Of a stretch of DNA of 64,000 nucleotides, positions 1 through 11,400 are shown one piece after another (the first letter of the stretch is position 1; every line of letters begins with the position of its first letter). This DNA comes from Microcebus murinus (taxonomy: Eukaryota > Chordata > Mammalia > Primates > Cheirogaleidae), in contig NC_134108.1 of the NCBI RefSeq assembly GCF_040939455.1, positions 5,795,501 to 5,859,500 of the forward strand, written 5' to 3'. Position numbers and translations under genes: made by a program. A model generated the notes under the pieces. That model did not search any database. It had not been told where the DNA came from and worked only from the letters and a program-made list of their open reading frames with translations.

Positions 1-44
1 GCTAAATTTTAATTCATTTGCTATATTCTTTGACTTGTTTTATC

Positions 45-775
45 AAAACCACAATGAGATATCACTTAACTCCAGTGAGAATGGCCTTTATGAAAAAGTC
101 CCCAAACAATAAATGTTGACGTGGATGCGGAGAGATAGGAACACTCCTACACTGCTGGTAGAACTGCAAACTAGTTCATCTTCTGTGGAAAGCAATATGG
201 AGATACCTTAAAGCCATAAAAGTAGATCTACCATTTAATCCAGCAATTCCACTACTAGGCATCTATCCAAAAGATTAAAAGTCACTTTATGAAAAAGACA
301 CCTGCACTCAAATGTTTATAGCAGCACAATTCACAATTGCAAAGTTGTGGAAACAACCCAGGTGCCCATCAATACATGAGTGGATTAATAAAATGTGGTA
401 TATGTATACTGTGGAGCACTATTCAGCTTTAAGAAACAATGGTGATATAGCACCTCTTGTATTTTCCTGGGTAGAGCTGGAACCCATTCTACTAAGTGAA
501 GTATCTCAAGAATGAAAAAGCAAGCACCACATGTACTTACCAGCAAATTGGTATTAATGGATCAACACCTCAGTGGACATATAGGGATAATGTCGGGCAG
601 GTGGGAAGGAGGAGGAGGGGATGGGTATATACAAATACAATGAGTGAGATGTGCAACATTTGGGGGATGGTCACACTTGAGGCTCTGTCTCGAGGGAGGA
701 GGGGAAGCATGGGCAATATATGTAATCTTAATACTTGTACACCCATAATATGCTAAAATAAAAAAAATTAACAAA
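45..775 (+). mobile_element. L1 LINE, 5'-truncated 3' end
   Basis: The segment starts inside ORF2 with the conserved L1 wording around caaaaccacaatgagatatc. It continues through the ORF2 C-terminus (a readable stretch from 312 with FIAAQFTIAKLWKQP), the 3' UTR and the end motif cccataatatgctaaaataa followed by A-rich tail. The same terminal motif recurs near 44530, so both are primate-type L1 3' ends. Frame breaks show it is dead. Confidence 0.85.
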
Positions 776-1119
776 AAGGAAATAAAAATGGTAATATTAT
801 AGTTTGTACAATAGCTTTCTGGTTTTCAAAAGCAAAAATTTCTTTAATATAGGCAAGTTTGGATTTTGCTTTCATTTTCCACTCCTTTTTTTTTTTTTTT
901 AGGTCAATTTTTAAGCCAGGTGCAGGAAAGGGTTAGGTAGCTTAATTCATGAGGGGTAGTATGAAATACGTATTATTTTTTTCCTCCTAAAAATTTTGTA
1001 ATAATAGTACATTCCTTGTTTTCAATGAGTACTTCAGTGACTAAACCATGAAGATATTAATAAAATTGTCCCCATTTTGTAACGTTAGAAAGATTCAAAC
1101 CTTGAAAAATTGAAAAAAA
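776..1119. other. Unassigned AT-rich intron
   Basis: I see no gene or recognised repeat here apart from a T tract near 886-900. Confidence 0.5.
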
Positions 1120-1440
1120 AAAATGTATAGAAGTACTGGTATAACCTTTCCCCTGGTTTCCCAACAGTTAACACTTTGCCACACTTGCGTTATCCTTCTC
1201 TCCCTTCTTCCCTCCCACCTTCCAGTCTTTTCTTCTTTCCTCCCTCCTTTAAGACGTTAACCACCGTGCAGATGGCCTGACATTTTGGTCCTAAACACTT
1301 TAATCTGTATCTACAAAGACAAAGGACATTTTTCTACATATCCATAATATCTAATCACACCCAAGACATTTAACATTGATACAATATTTCTTATGCAGTC
1401 CATATTCAAATATCCCCCAATTGTTCCCAAATTGTCCTAT
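1120..1440 (-). repeat. Old LINE-like fragment
   Basis: Wording such as catttttctacatatccataa and taacattgatacaatattt matches a sequence type common in reverse-strand old L1 3' regions. I cannot name the subfamily, and the edges are approximate. Confidence 0.35.
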
Positions 1441-1454
1441 TAGCTGCTTTTTTT

Positions 1455-2440
1455 TTAAAAAAGCCTTTTTTTTTTTAGAGCAGTTTTAGATTCGCAGCAA
1501 AATTGAGAGGAAGGTATAGAGATTTCCCATATACTCTCTGCCCGAACATGTGCATAACCTCGCCCCTTATCAACACCTCCCACCAGAGTGGTACATTTGT
1601 GTGACTGGTGAATCTAAATCAGGAGTCCTCAAACTACGGCCTGCGGGCCACATGTGGGTGTTTTTACCCATTTGTTTTTTACTTCAAAATAAGATATGTG
1701 CAGTGTGCATAGGAACGTGTTCATAGTTTTTTTTAAACTATAGTCCGGCCATCCAGCGGTCTGAGGGACAGTGAACTGGTCCCCTGTTCAAAAAGTTTGA
1801 GGTCCCCTGATCTAAATTGGCACACCCTAAGTCCATAGTTTACATTAGGGCTCACTCTTGGTGTGGTATACTCTGTAGGTTTCAACAAATGCAGAATGGT
1901 ATTTATCCATCAATGTAGTATCATACAAAGTAATTTCACTGCCCTAAAAATTCTCTGTGCTCTGCCTATTCACCCATTCCCCACCCCCTCAATTCCATTG
2001 ATATTTTTCCTGTCTCCATAGTTTTGTCTTTTCCAAAACGTCGTATAGTTGGAATCATACAACGTGTAACCTTTTCAAATTGGCTTCTTTTACTTAATAA
2101 AATGCATTTGAGGTTCCTCTATGTCTTTTCTTGGCTTGATTGCTCTTTTCTTTTTAGTGCTCAATAATATTCCATTGTCTGGATGTACCGTAGTTTATCC
2201 ATTTCCCTACTGAGGAATATCTTGGTTGCACGCAATTTTTGGCAATTATGAATAACTGCTGCTATAAACATCTGTGTGCAGGTTTTTTGTGTAAGTATAA
2301 ATTTTCAACTCCTTTGTTTAAATACCAAGGAGTATAATTGCTAGATCATATGGTAACGGTATGTTTAGATTTGGAAGAAACCACCACACTATACTCTACA
2401 GTGACTATACCATTTTGCATTGGTTTTATTGTCTTCTGTT
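1455..2440 (-). mobile_element. Old L1 (L1M) 3' end, reverse strand
   Basis: Read on the - strand, the segment runs from the ORF2 C-terminal region (tataaacatctgtgtgcagg on +, near 2263) to a 3' UTR ending around agagcagttttagattcgcag. The copy is diverged and is split by the hAT MITE at 1620-1809, so the L1 is older than the MITE. Confidence 0.8.
1620..1809 (+). mobile_element. hAT-type MITE, copy 1 (190 bp)
   Basis: The termini are caggagtcctcaaac and gtttgaggtcccctg, imperfect inverted repeats of each other. A perfect 8-bp target duplication, atctaaat, sits at 1612-1619 and 1810-1817; 8 bp is the hAT signature. The element has no coding capacity and is inserted in an old reverse-strand L1. 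It shares ends and an internal tctgagggacag block with the copy at 58122-58313, which lies in the opposite orientation. Confidence 0.85.
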
Positions 2441-3104
2441 TAATAGACTCAGGTTAAACCTTGTTGTCATCACTACTGAGTAATTTGTAACTGGAGATGC
2501 TATTATGAACCCTTAGTTACATACTGGAAGCCTGCCAGATTTCCCATTACAGAAATAAGCCCCCTCCTGTGAAATTACTAGGGAATCTGTGGGAAGATAC
2601 TTTGAAACTGTGCAGATACCCTGATTCCCAGCCATCTTCAATCAAATTGCTGTAGCATCTACTGGTGATCCTTGACTAAGTTAATTATTATACCAGTGGT
2701 TTAAAAAATATGATTTTCTTCTATTGTTTTTCCATATTTATTCTATACTATTTTTCCCTATAGAAGAACTCTCCTGTGCCCCTCACACCTATACTTTTTG
2801 AGTACCATTACAGACACATGGATTTTTTTGTTCATTCAATGTGTTATAATCTATTAGTATCTCTTTTTTATATTTCTTAGAATTTCTACACCTATACCAC
2901 TGTCAATAACAAACTTCCTAAATAAAGCACAAATTATTTTTTTCAGTTATTTCATGTGTATAAAATGGTATATGGAATACTATGTTCAAAAGTTACTTGA
3001 ATTATTTTTATTTATGAATAGTGATGATATCAATTTAATATCTTGTTTTGAAGTCATTTATTTCTGGTAAGATTCAATTTTAGGGTTTGTTTTTCCCCCC
3101 TTTT
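2441..3104. other. Unassigned AT-rich intron
   Basis: I recognise no gene here. Parts may be further decayed L1, but I cannot support it. Confidence 0.4.
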
Positions 3105-3421
3105 TATTTTATGTTTTGATTATATAAAACATTTACATGGTTCAAAAAGTAAACCATAAATACAAATATATTTAGGGAAACTTGGATCCTGTCTCCATTC
3201 CTTCACCGTATATTCTCTACCCTCTCCTAGATAACCATTTTCATTAGCTTCTACTTTATCCTTTCTATGTTTCTTTAGCAAAAATGAACAGCTACTTATT
3301 TATGTTCATAATTTTCTTTGCTTCTTACATAAAAAATATCATGTAATATACTATTTTATGCTTTGTTTAATTTTCTTTCCTTTTAGGGAAATTATCACCC
3401 TATATGAGTTGACAAAGGTGT

Positions 3422-3458
<37 letters not shown>

Positions 3459-4840
3459 CAGTGTCTTGCTGTCTTGCTCTGTTGCTCAGGCCGGAGTACA
3501 GTGGCATCATACCTCATTGCAGCTAACTCCTGGGCTGAGGCAATCTTCCTGCCTCCCAAGTATCTGGCACTACAGGAATGCGCCATGGTGCCCAGCTAAG
3601 TTTTCTTTTTTCTTAGACAGAGGTCTTGCTCTTGCTCTTGCTCTTGCTCATGCTGGTCTCAAACTCCTGACCTCAAGTGATCCTCCTGCCTCAGCCAGGC
3701 GTGAACCACCATGCCCAAGCCTCATTTTTTGTTATTCACAGATTTTACTTGCCTCCGATGGATGGCATTTCAGTTATTTATCATGTTTTGCTATTAAAGA
3801 ATCTCACATTAAATAACCCTGTACATATGCTGTTTCATGATTGTGGAGATATATGATCTTTAGAGTAAATTCCCAAAATTGACATGTGGGGACCATGGGT
3901 TAAGCTTACACGTGGTTCTGGTGGATGGTGGTACCCTCTCCACCAACACTGCGCCTGAGTGTCTGGGACAGCTTCACCGACTGTCGTCAAGCTTTGGAAA
4001 CATCAGTTTTATGGATGTAAAGGGGCATAGGATCAACTTACCTTTGTCTTATTACAAGCGAAGTTCGGCATTTTTAAATATTTCAATGTTTTTGTATTTT
4101 TGTTTTTATAAATGTTCATGTCTTTTACCCACCATTCTCTCTGATTTTTAAACTTATTTCTTTCCGTTTTTAAGAGTTCTGTATCTTTGTCCAAAGTTGA
4201 AAATACTTTATGCCAAAATTTGCCATTTGTCTTTGGTAATGATGTGTTTTGCCACAAAAAGCATTTTTTGATTTTGACGTAGTTGAATTTATTAATATGT
4301 TATTGCATCATGATTAGGACTCATAGTTTTAAAGGCTGTCCCTATGTTCAGGATAAAGAATGCATCCATATTTGCTTCTAGGACTTATTTTTTAATATGA
4401 ATATGTTACACATATATATGTGTATATATGTATATATATAATGTTTGCACGTCGGGGTAAGTTTATTTTGGTGTATAGTGTCAATATGGATCCAATGTCA
4501 CCTTTTTCTAAATAGCTATCCATTATCAAAGAGTTTATTTTCTCTCAATGATTTGAAATGCTGTGTTTGGCCCGTATCAAATTTCCAAAAGCACTTGCTG
4601 TTTCTAACTTTGTATTTTGTTGCATTAATTGAGTCTGTAGTCATGCTCCAGCATCACAGGGATGTAATGCAGAGGCTTTATGTCATGTTTAATGCCTTCT
4701 ATGGCTGTTCCCTCTCGTTGCTTTTCTTCCCAGAGCTTTTCTAGATTATCTTTCATGTTTATTTTTCTAGATGGACTTTGGAACCAGTTTATCTAGGTTC
4801 AAGAAAAAAAAACAGCACTTACTGGGTTGCTTTTTTCTTT
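3105..4840 (-). mobile_element. Old L1 (L1M) ORF2 region, reverse strand
   Basis: Reverse-strand L1 ORF2 wording runs through the segment: acatttacatggttcaaaaa near 3130, accctgtacatatgctgttt near 3817, tttattttggtgtatagtgt near 4461, and tctagatggactttggaacc near 4767. It is interrupted by the Alu at about 3429-3722, so the two flanks are one older element. It is heavily diverged and non-functional. Confidence 0.7.
3429..3722 (-). mobile_element. Alu SINE, old diverged copy
   Basis: The copy starts (on +) with a long T run, the poly-A tail of a reverse-strand insertion. It continues with agacagtgtcttgctgtc, a degraded left/right arm pair and a terminal gtgaaccaccatgccca. A CTTGCT-type short tandem expansion lies near 3625-3650. 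Divergence is high compared with the Alus at 15061 and 55237. Confidence 0.88.
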
Positions 4841-6370
4841 GGGGGGGGGTGATCACATTAGGTTGTTTTAGTGACCTTTTAGTTGTTTTTGCTAACCTTT
4901 TTATCCCCCCAAACAGCCTATAAACTCTGTCATATAAGAGATGATCAAAAACAGCTGAATGAATATTACATTTTACACCTGCATTTATAGAATTATAAAT
5001 AATGCCATCTTCAATGCCACTTTTATAATTTTTATCTAGTAATATAGTCACATTATAGTCTTTGAACTTTTAGCAAATAATTAAAAAACAACAAATTTCC
5101 CATAATGTGTTTCAATTGGAAAGCAAACATAACATAGTTTGTATGAGTACACGTGTGTATATGTGCATAAGGATGGATACAGATATATACCACATGTCAT
5201 ATATTTGAGTGGAAGTGATGATTGGCCTCAGTTGTATGGATATTTATCCATATTATTTTTTTCCCTCCTATACACACTGCTTTCAACACATTGGAAACAG
5301 GTTTTTACCCCAGATTTCAATCAGTTTTTACCACAGAAGCCTGAGTGTCCTACAGATAGTTATAACAGGTTATCTGTCCTAGTTTTTCTTCTTTCCCCCC
5401 CCCTCATGGGATCTTATAATAAAATCAATGTATTAAAAATTAATTATATTTGCAAAATCATTCCTGTTTTTTTGGATTCTTTCAACCTGAAAGTGGGACC
5501 AAATAACCATCCTGTGTGTGTACTTATCTTCTTTACCCAGTTTTCTGTGGGGTTTGGTGGATTACAATAGACCTAATGTGCTGGATTATAAGACTAGGAA
5601 AAGTAAAGCAGTTCATCAATTCTTCACTTGACTTACAACCTGTTTTCTATCATTGGCTTTACTTTGTGCTGTTCCGATCGTTGTATATGTTTACAAAACT
5701 ACTCAGCACAGGCAAGCCTTATAAATATCATATGCCTTTGGGCACACAGAAGTATTACTATTTGTATGTTAATTCTGAGATCTGCCCTATAAAGATATAA
5801 TTGATGCCACATTTGATGTTGGTAGTTTGTAAATGTCTGGCACAAACAACTGGTTATATGCTCTCTATATATATTTATCATACAATATGTTTTCTTTTAT
5901 AGTTGTTATAATCCATTAGAAAAGTTTACATGACAGATTAAATCTTTTTCCTGTCTACTTATGAGTAAACTGGTTCTCCTTCATAGCCTTGGGTGCTAAT
6001 TTGATTTGATGTTTTTCTGGGCTGTCCTTAGGCTGTGGTCCTGAGGACAGTTAGGCTTCTTGCAGTCCCCAGTGCCTGCCTGGGTTAGGGTACTCTTGTC
6101 CCCACGCCACTGGGTCAGTCACATACTCAGCTAGCAGGGTTCTCTCGCCTATGTAAATGGCCACCTGGAGCAGAGGCTGCAGTTGTGCAGGTCTTGAGTA
6201 CCTGGTGCCTTTGTGCCCAGAATGGGGGAGTTCACGTTGAGACTGAGAGGCCAGACGGTGAGTGCCGGTCCACCTCCAGCCCTAGCTCTAGATTCCTCAA
6301 TCCTTCCTTGCTTCTTCCAGCACCTGGTAGCAACTGGAGTTCCTTCGCTTGCGGCAGCATCACTCCAGTC
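4841..6370. other. Unassigned intron
   Basis: I see no supported gene. The stretch is AT-rich to about 5990, then more GC-rich with tgtgtctctgtattc-like wording leading into the LTR fragment downstream. Short open frames here lack domains and splice context. Confidence 0.5.
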
Positions 6371-6610
6371 TCTGTCCCTGCCTGCCGTGGCCTTCTCCCT
6401 GTGTCTCTGTATTCTTTTCTTATGCCAATTATTGTATTCAGGGCCCAACCTAGATCCAGGGTAATTTCATGTCAAAATCCTTAGCTAAACGCATCTGCAG
6501 AAACTCTGTTTTCATACAAAGTAGCATTCTGAGGTGCTGGATGGATGTGAATTTTTGGGAGACAGGATTTAACCAACTGCACTTCCTGTAGTTGGAAAGA
6601 AATGAAAGTA
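6371..6610 (-). mobile_element. MLT1-like MaLR LTR fragment
   Basis: On + it reads ccttctccctgtgtctctgt, then attctgaggtgctggatgg and gtgaatttttgggagaca. This is the reverse complement of the MLT1 start region. The copy is diverged and the edges are approximate. Confidence 0.5.
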
Positions 6611-7967
6611 GAGGAGAGGTTGGAGCTTTCTTTTAAGTCAGTGCACTCTGCCAGGTCCAGCCTTCCTGAGGCCATGCCGTGATCTTCCTGGGGCGAGACG
6701 TGTCCCGCTCGCCTCCGAAGCTCATTTAGAAACCAACTCCTGCCTTGCCTTTCCTGGCTCTCTCCCCAGAGCAGGGGAGCAACCTCAGTCATCACAGGGG
6801 CAGGCAAAGTGTAAACCTGTGGCGTGACATGTCGTGTGGGGTTTCTATTAGCTTCTATTAGAGAGGGACGCAAGACGCCAGCCCCCTACACTTTGAGTCA
6901 CTGCCCAGAGGTGCCCTTCCCAGTGGGCCTTTGTGAATGTCTTCATTGATTTGTCACAAGGGAAGACCGAACTGGGCTTCTGTTCAGTTCTTCTTCTGTC
7001 CTTTCACCTCAAGGACATTCATATGATGAAAAGTCTAAAACACCCAGTCCACAGTTGTATAGGAGGTTCATTATGGGTACATTCTATTAGATAAATTTAG
7101 GATGATGTTTCTGTTAACAGCAATGGCCATCAGTTATTTTGGAGTCAAGGTGCAAAGCTGAGAGTCCCTGGTCCCCTCCCCAGTGGAGCACATCTCTCCC
7201 GTTCACCTGCAGCCGTCTCTGCAGCCCTCCCCTCGGCATCAGGGCTTGCCCGGGAGAACTGTGGCTCCCAGCTCCTTCAGGTAGCCTGTGGCCTCCATAC
7301 GTTGTTTTCCCTGAATAAATGATTATAGGAGAGAATCAGTTAGGACCAAGTGCTGAAACTGAAGGAATGCATACCATTTGTCCTTTCCTGTAGTCAGAGT
7401 CTAGGGATCTGTCCTGAATCGCACAGAGCTTCAATGCCAGTGTTGGAGAGCAGCTCAGGCAGGCCTTGGCCTGGAGTCCAGGGGAGAAAGAGGAGAGCGA
7501 GCGCTCTCATGTTTAATTTATCCAGAGGAGAAAACTGTCGCGCACCACATGAGACATCCAGATTATGAGACAGGAGCTGACATAAGTAGCAATGTGTTGT
7601 ATTTTATATCTAAAATGTAACCTAAGGCTAGAAGCTTAAGGAATATACAGCAAAGATATGAAACTGTTTATCTTCATGTCAGTTGTTTTAAAAATATAAA
7701 TATGAATGCCTGGCCGCTCTAGTTTCTTCCTTGCTATTGAAGAGCCTGACTAAATATCTCCCCTTCCCAACGACCCTAGCACCGGGTCACTGACTCAAGA
7801 TCCACCCAAAGTCCAAGGAAGATGCTCAGCCTGGATTTGCTGAATGGTCCCTGGGTGATGGCACATGGCTGGCTACATGGTCATGGATGACCGAAGGACA
7901 TGTGCTTGATTTAGAAAGCTTTAATATTTAAGATAACCTTGATTATTTTTCTCTCCTCCTATACATA
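6611..7967. other. Unassigned intron
   Basis: I see no gene or clear repeat. Base composition is mixed, with a GC-richer part at about 7150-7290. Confidence 0.45.
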
Positions 7968-10536
7968 CAGGTTAGGTGTCCATATCTAAAATGCTTAACA
8001 CCAGAAGTGTTTCAGAGTTAGGACTTTTTCTGATTTTTGGATATACATAAGGAGATGTCTTGGGGATGGGACCCAAGTCTAAACATGAAATTCATCTGTG
8101 CTTCATATATGCCTTATATAGATCGAAGGTAATTACATGATATTTTTAATAATTCTGTGCACGAAACAAAATGTGTGTACATCGAACCATCAGAAGGCGA
8201 AAAATATCACTATCAGCCTCCCATGTGGGAAGTTTGTGGTGGTTTGGCAACACCATCAGTTTATGTGCTACTGACAAGCAATCATTTTCTTACACTTATT
8301 CACACATAAGTAGTTAATGGTAAGAAATGACACATCACTAATACAGTGAACAGTATGTTGATGGTACCGAGCAGCCCAATGGCATCCCCAGAACACCTGT
8401 ATCAGCTGTTCAACAACACCCACAACAAACAAGGGAGGCGTTCAGTCTCTACCTACAGTGCTGTGTTTAGATAAAGGTTATTGTACGCTGTATTTTATTT
8501 TATCAGGTGAGAAGGAACATCATAAGCAATTGAGGGACCAGGATGAGGAGGCATTCTCCACGATGGCTTTTTAAAATGATTTCTCCAGAGTCATCTGGCT
8601 CATTAACAGTGGTTTTTGTCTTAGAAGTCTCCTTTTGGTTTTATAAACTGACGTGATTTCTTTGACATTATGAATGCGTGCTGCTCTAGTCCTTCGATGA
8701 GCCCATCACACTTTTCAACGTGTTGTCCATAGGCACTTTTTCTGCAGTGTTAACCAGATCACCTTCATCACCATTGCTTTGATTCAGAACCATTTTGATT
8801 ATTTCACCATTGTTTTGATGTTAAATTCCTCAATATCCATTTTCTCTAGCTCACTGATGGACTCTGAAGGTATATTTTCTGCATATATAGAAAAGGAGGT
8901 TAAAGACCATGTTTTTCTCCCTTGTGCATTTGGAATACTTCAGAGTCACTGCCTTGTTCATCATCATCACTCAACGTAGTCGCAGGCCAGAGGCTGTGCC
9001 AGGTGGGCACAACTGTCTTCAGTCACTGTGCTCTAGGCATTGGCAACGCAGTACGTACAGTTTTCAAACTCCTTTTGAAAACTTTCCAAAGCCATGCTGC
9101 TTCTTTACCACTGCTAGCATGCTGTTCAAGAAAGTATTTTTATATTTATGCTTCATTGGTTTAAGGATACCCTGGTCACATTAATGGCTGAATTAATGAT
9201 GTCACATTTGGAGGAAAGTACATGGCATACACTTTAGTTCTGATGAAAAGTCCGGCAATAGGATGAGCAGAGCAGTTGTCAAGGAATAACAAAATCTCGC
9301 AGTTGTCATCCAGTCCAGCTTCCCTGCAGAGAGCACGAGCCAATGGCACAAAATGTTTATGATGCCAATCTGAAAAGATGTCCCTGGTGATCCATGCCTT
9401 TTTGTTAGCATAATAATGGACAGGTAAGAAGTTCATTCCTTGAAAACAGTGGAGACACAAGCTTTTGCCTAGCACAGCAAGTTTGCGCGTATGCGTGCCT
9501 GCTGCATTAGCACGCGGCTGTTCTGTCCTCGGCATCGGCATCCTCTATTCCTGCAGGGGCCGTCTCAGCAGCTGCAGTCAGTGTCTTTGTGGGGCAGCAA
9601 TGCCAAAACAGTGATGTTTCATCAGCCTCATAGGCTCGTTCTGGTATCAGATTGTCTTCAGCGATGACCTTGGCGAACTCGTCAGTGAATTTCTTCCCTG
9701 CTTTGTGATCCGCAGGCGCCTTATCACCACCACAGATCTTCAAACATTTAATGCCTTGCCGTGTCTTTTCCTAAAATTTTGCAGCCAGCCTGTTGAATAT
9801 TCATGGGCTCCTTTCCATCTTCAGTTCGTTGTTACAGATCTCTGCTTGTTCCATAGTCAGGTTACCATTAAGTGGCATGTGTTCACTCTGAGATCTTCAT
9901 TTCTAGATTTATGCAGCGTTTGCCTGTTTTCCATTAACTTCTGTTCATCACTTTCAGCACAGAACCACAGCAGTTTGTCCTTCTGTTTCTTTGGGTCGTA
10001 TGTGATGGTCATTCCGACTCCACACTCTCCTGTAAGATGTTTCACACCTACCGCTGTCCAGTTTCTCCAACAGCTTGACTTCCTGTGCCACAGATAAATG
10101 CTTCCTCTTTTTTATCACTGTTAACCCACAGGGGTGTCTTCAGACCTTTGTAACATTTTCAACGATATCTTTGTTCCACAGAGCAGAAAGTAAGCAAAAA
10201 ATTCCCAGTGAGTGATGCACACAGGTCTCAGCCCCATATGGCCTTATGGGGACCTGCTGGTGGTGCATCCAGCCTGCACACATGCCATTGTGTCACCGTT
10301 TGTGGGCACACTTGTGTGAGGGAATCTGGGTGTACGCGGGAAAGACACATCACCTCTGAAGGGGCTGGGGGACACTCAGTAAACTGGATGTGGCGCACCT
10401 GTGTTTTGACTGAGACACATCGCCCGGGGCAGGTGTTGGATTTTCTCTCCCCTCGTGGCCTCATGTTGGCACTAAAAAAGTTTTGGATTTTTCAGTATTT
10501 CAACTTTCTGTTTTCCAAATTAGTATGCCCAACCTG
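7968..10536 (-). mobile_element. Tigger1-type DNA transposon, near full length
   Basis: The terminal inverted repeats are caggttaggtgtccatat at the left and the complement of tatgcccaacctg at the right. Each is flanked by the TA dinucleotide that pogo/Tc1-mariner elements duplicate. The length of about 2.57 kb fits a full autonomous Tigger1 plus small insertions. The transposase lies on the - strand in several frames. All copies of this family in primates are fossil. Confidence 0.93.
8500..10100 (-). pseudogene. Tigger1 transposase relic (pogo/CENP-B-like DDE)
   Basis: Read on the - strand, three long blocks survive. One at 10045-9857 carries helix-turn-helix region wording (VGMTITYDPKKQKDKLLWF). 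One at 9743-9507 includes EADETSLFWHCCPTKTL, whose Asp is the first catalytic residue. One at 9541-9176 includes LLFLDNCSAHP, with the second catalytic Asp, followed by YFPPNVTSLIQP. The C-terminal acidic part is recognisable to about 8500. Frameshifts and stops between blocks abolish the protein. CENP-B and the JRK/TIGD proteins are domesticated relatives; nothing here suggests domestication. Confidence 0.9.
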
Positions 10537-10861
10537 TATGGCTTTTCTTACAGCTCTGTGTTATGTGTGTGTCTGGATAGGGAAACACCCATTGTATTTG
10601 CTTTTCTTGAAAGAGATTTTTTTGTTCTTGTGATTTTTTTTGGGGGGGGATGTCTTTTTTACAGTATCCGATGATTCAAAGTTACCATATTATTTTCCAC
10701 TGATTAGATACAAAGGTTCCCTATGTTGCCTAATAACTTATTTTGAAGATTCAAAATAAACTTACTCAAGTACCAACTTATCGCAAACTCGAACAAATCA
10801 ATTTATTTCCCTGTGCTTACTTGCTTAGTTCCTGGGTGTACAGCTATCAGTGTTGGGCCAT
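10537..10861. other. Unassigned intron
   Basis: A short spacer between the Tigger1 element and the next LTR, with G and T homopolymers near 10618-10650. No gene is visible. Confidence 0.5.
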
Positions 10862-11225
10862 GTCTTAGTCAGTTCTGGCTTCTGTAATTGAAAATCATAG
10901 ACTGGGTGGGTTAAACAACATTTATTTCTCACATTTGCAGATGCTAAGGATTCCAAGATCGGGCAGCTGGCAGATCTGTTGTTTGGTGAGGGCTGCTTCC
11001 TGGTTTGCAGTTGGCGTTTTCTTGTTTTATCCTCACATGGCAGAGAACAGAGAGAGAAAGAGCAAACTCTCATGTCTCTTCTCATAAGGGCACTAATCCC
11101 ACTCATGAAAGACTGTACGTTCTTAATCTAATCACTTTCCAAAGACCCTCACCTCCTAACACCATCACACTGGGGATTAGGGTTCAATGTGTGAATTTTG
11201 GGGGGGACATGAACCTTCTTCATTC
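10862..11225 (-). mobile_element. MLT1/MST-type MaLR LTR
   Basis: On + it begins cttagtcagttctggcttct and passes tttatttctcacatttgcag and cataagggcactaatcccac. It ends gtgaattttgggggggacat. This is the reverse complement of the MaLR LTR, with its polyadenylation region at the left. Confidence 0.7.
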
Positions 11226-11334
11226 TACAGCCCAATCCAAGCAAGGGGCTCACCTAGTTGGTCCTGAATGGGCAGGGATGAGTCCTCTACTGTTCACCAC
11301 AGATAAATGAGAAATACAACATAGGTGAGATGGA

Positions 11335-11400
11335 TAAAGTTGGAATAGAGAGGGGAGGAGGGAGGAAAAGAGAGGGAGAGAGAGAAAAAAAGATCATCCA
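11335..11400. repeat. GA-rich low-complexity tract
   Basis: An almost pure purine run on the + strand (gaggggaggagggagg and similar). It has no coding meaning. Confidence 0.8.

Noticed and set aside
3358..3816. 152-codon open frame on the + strand
   Set aside because: It runs through the T tail and body of a reverse-strand Alu; the phenylalanine run is the Alu tail.
9176..10045. Domesticated jerky/CENP-B-like host gene
   Set aside because: The reading frame is broken by frameshifts and the whole sits between intact Tigger termini with TA flanks, so it is a transposon fossil.
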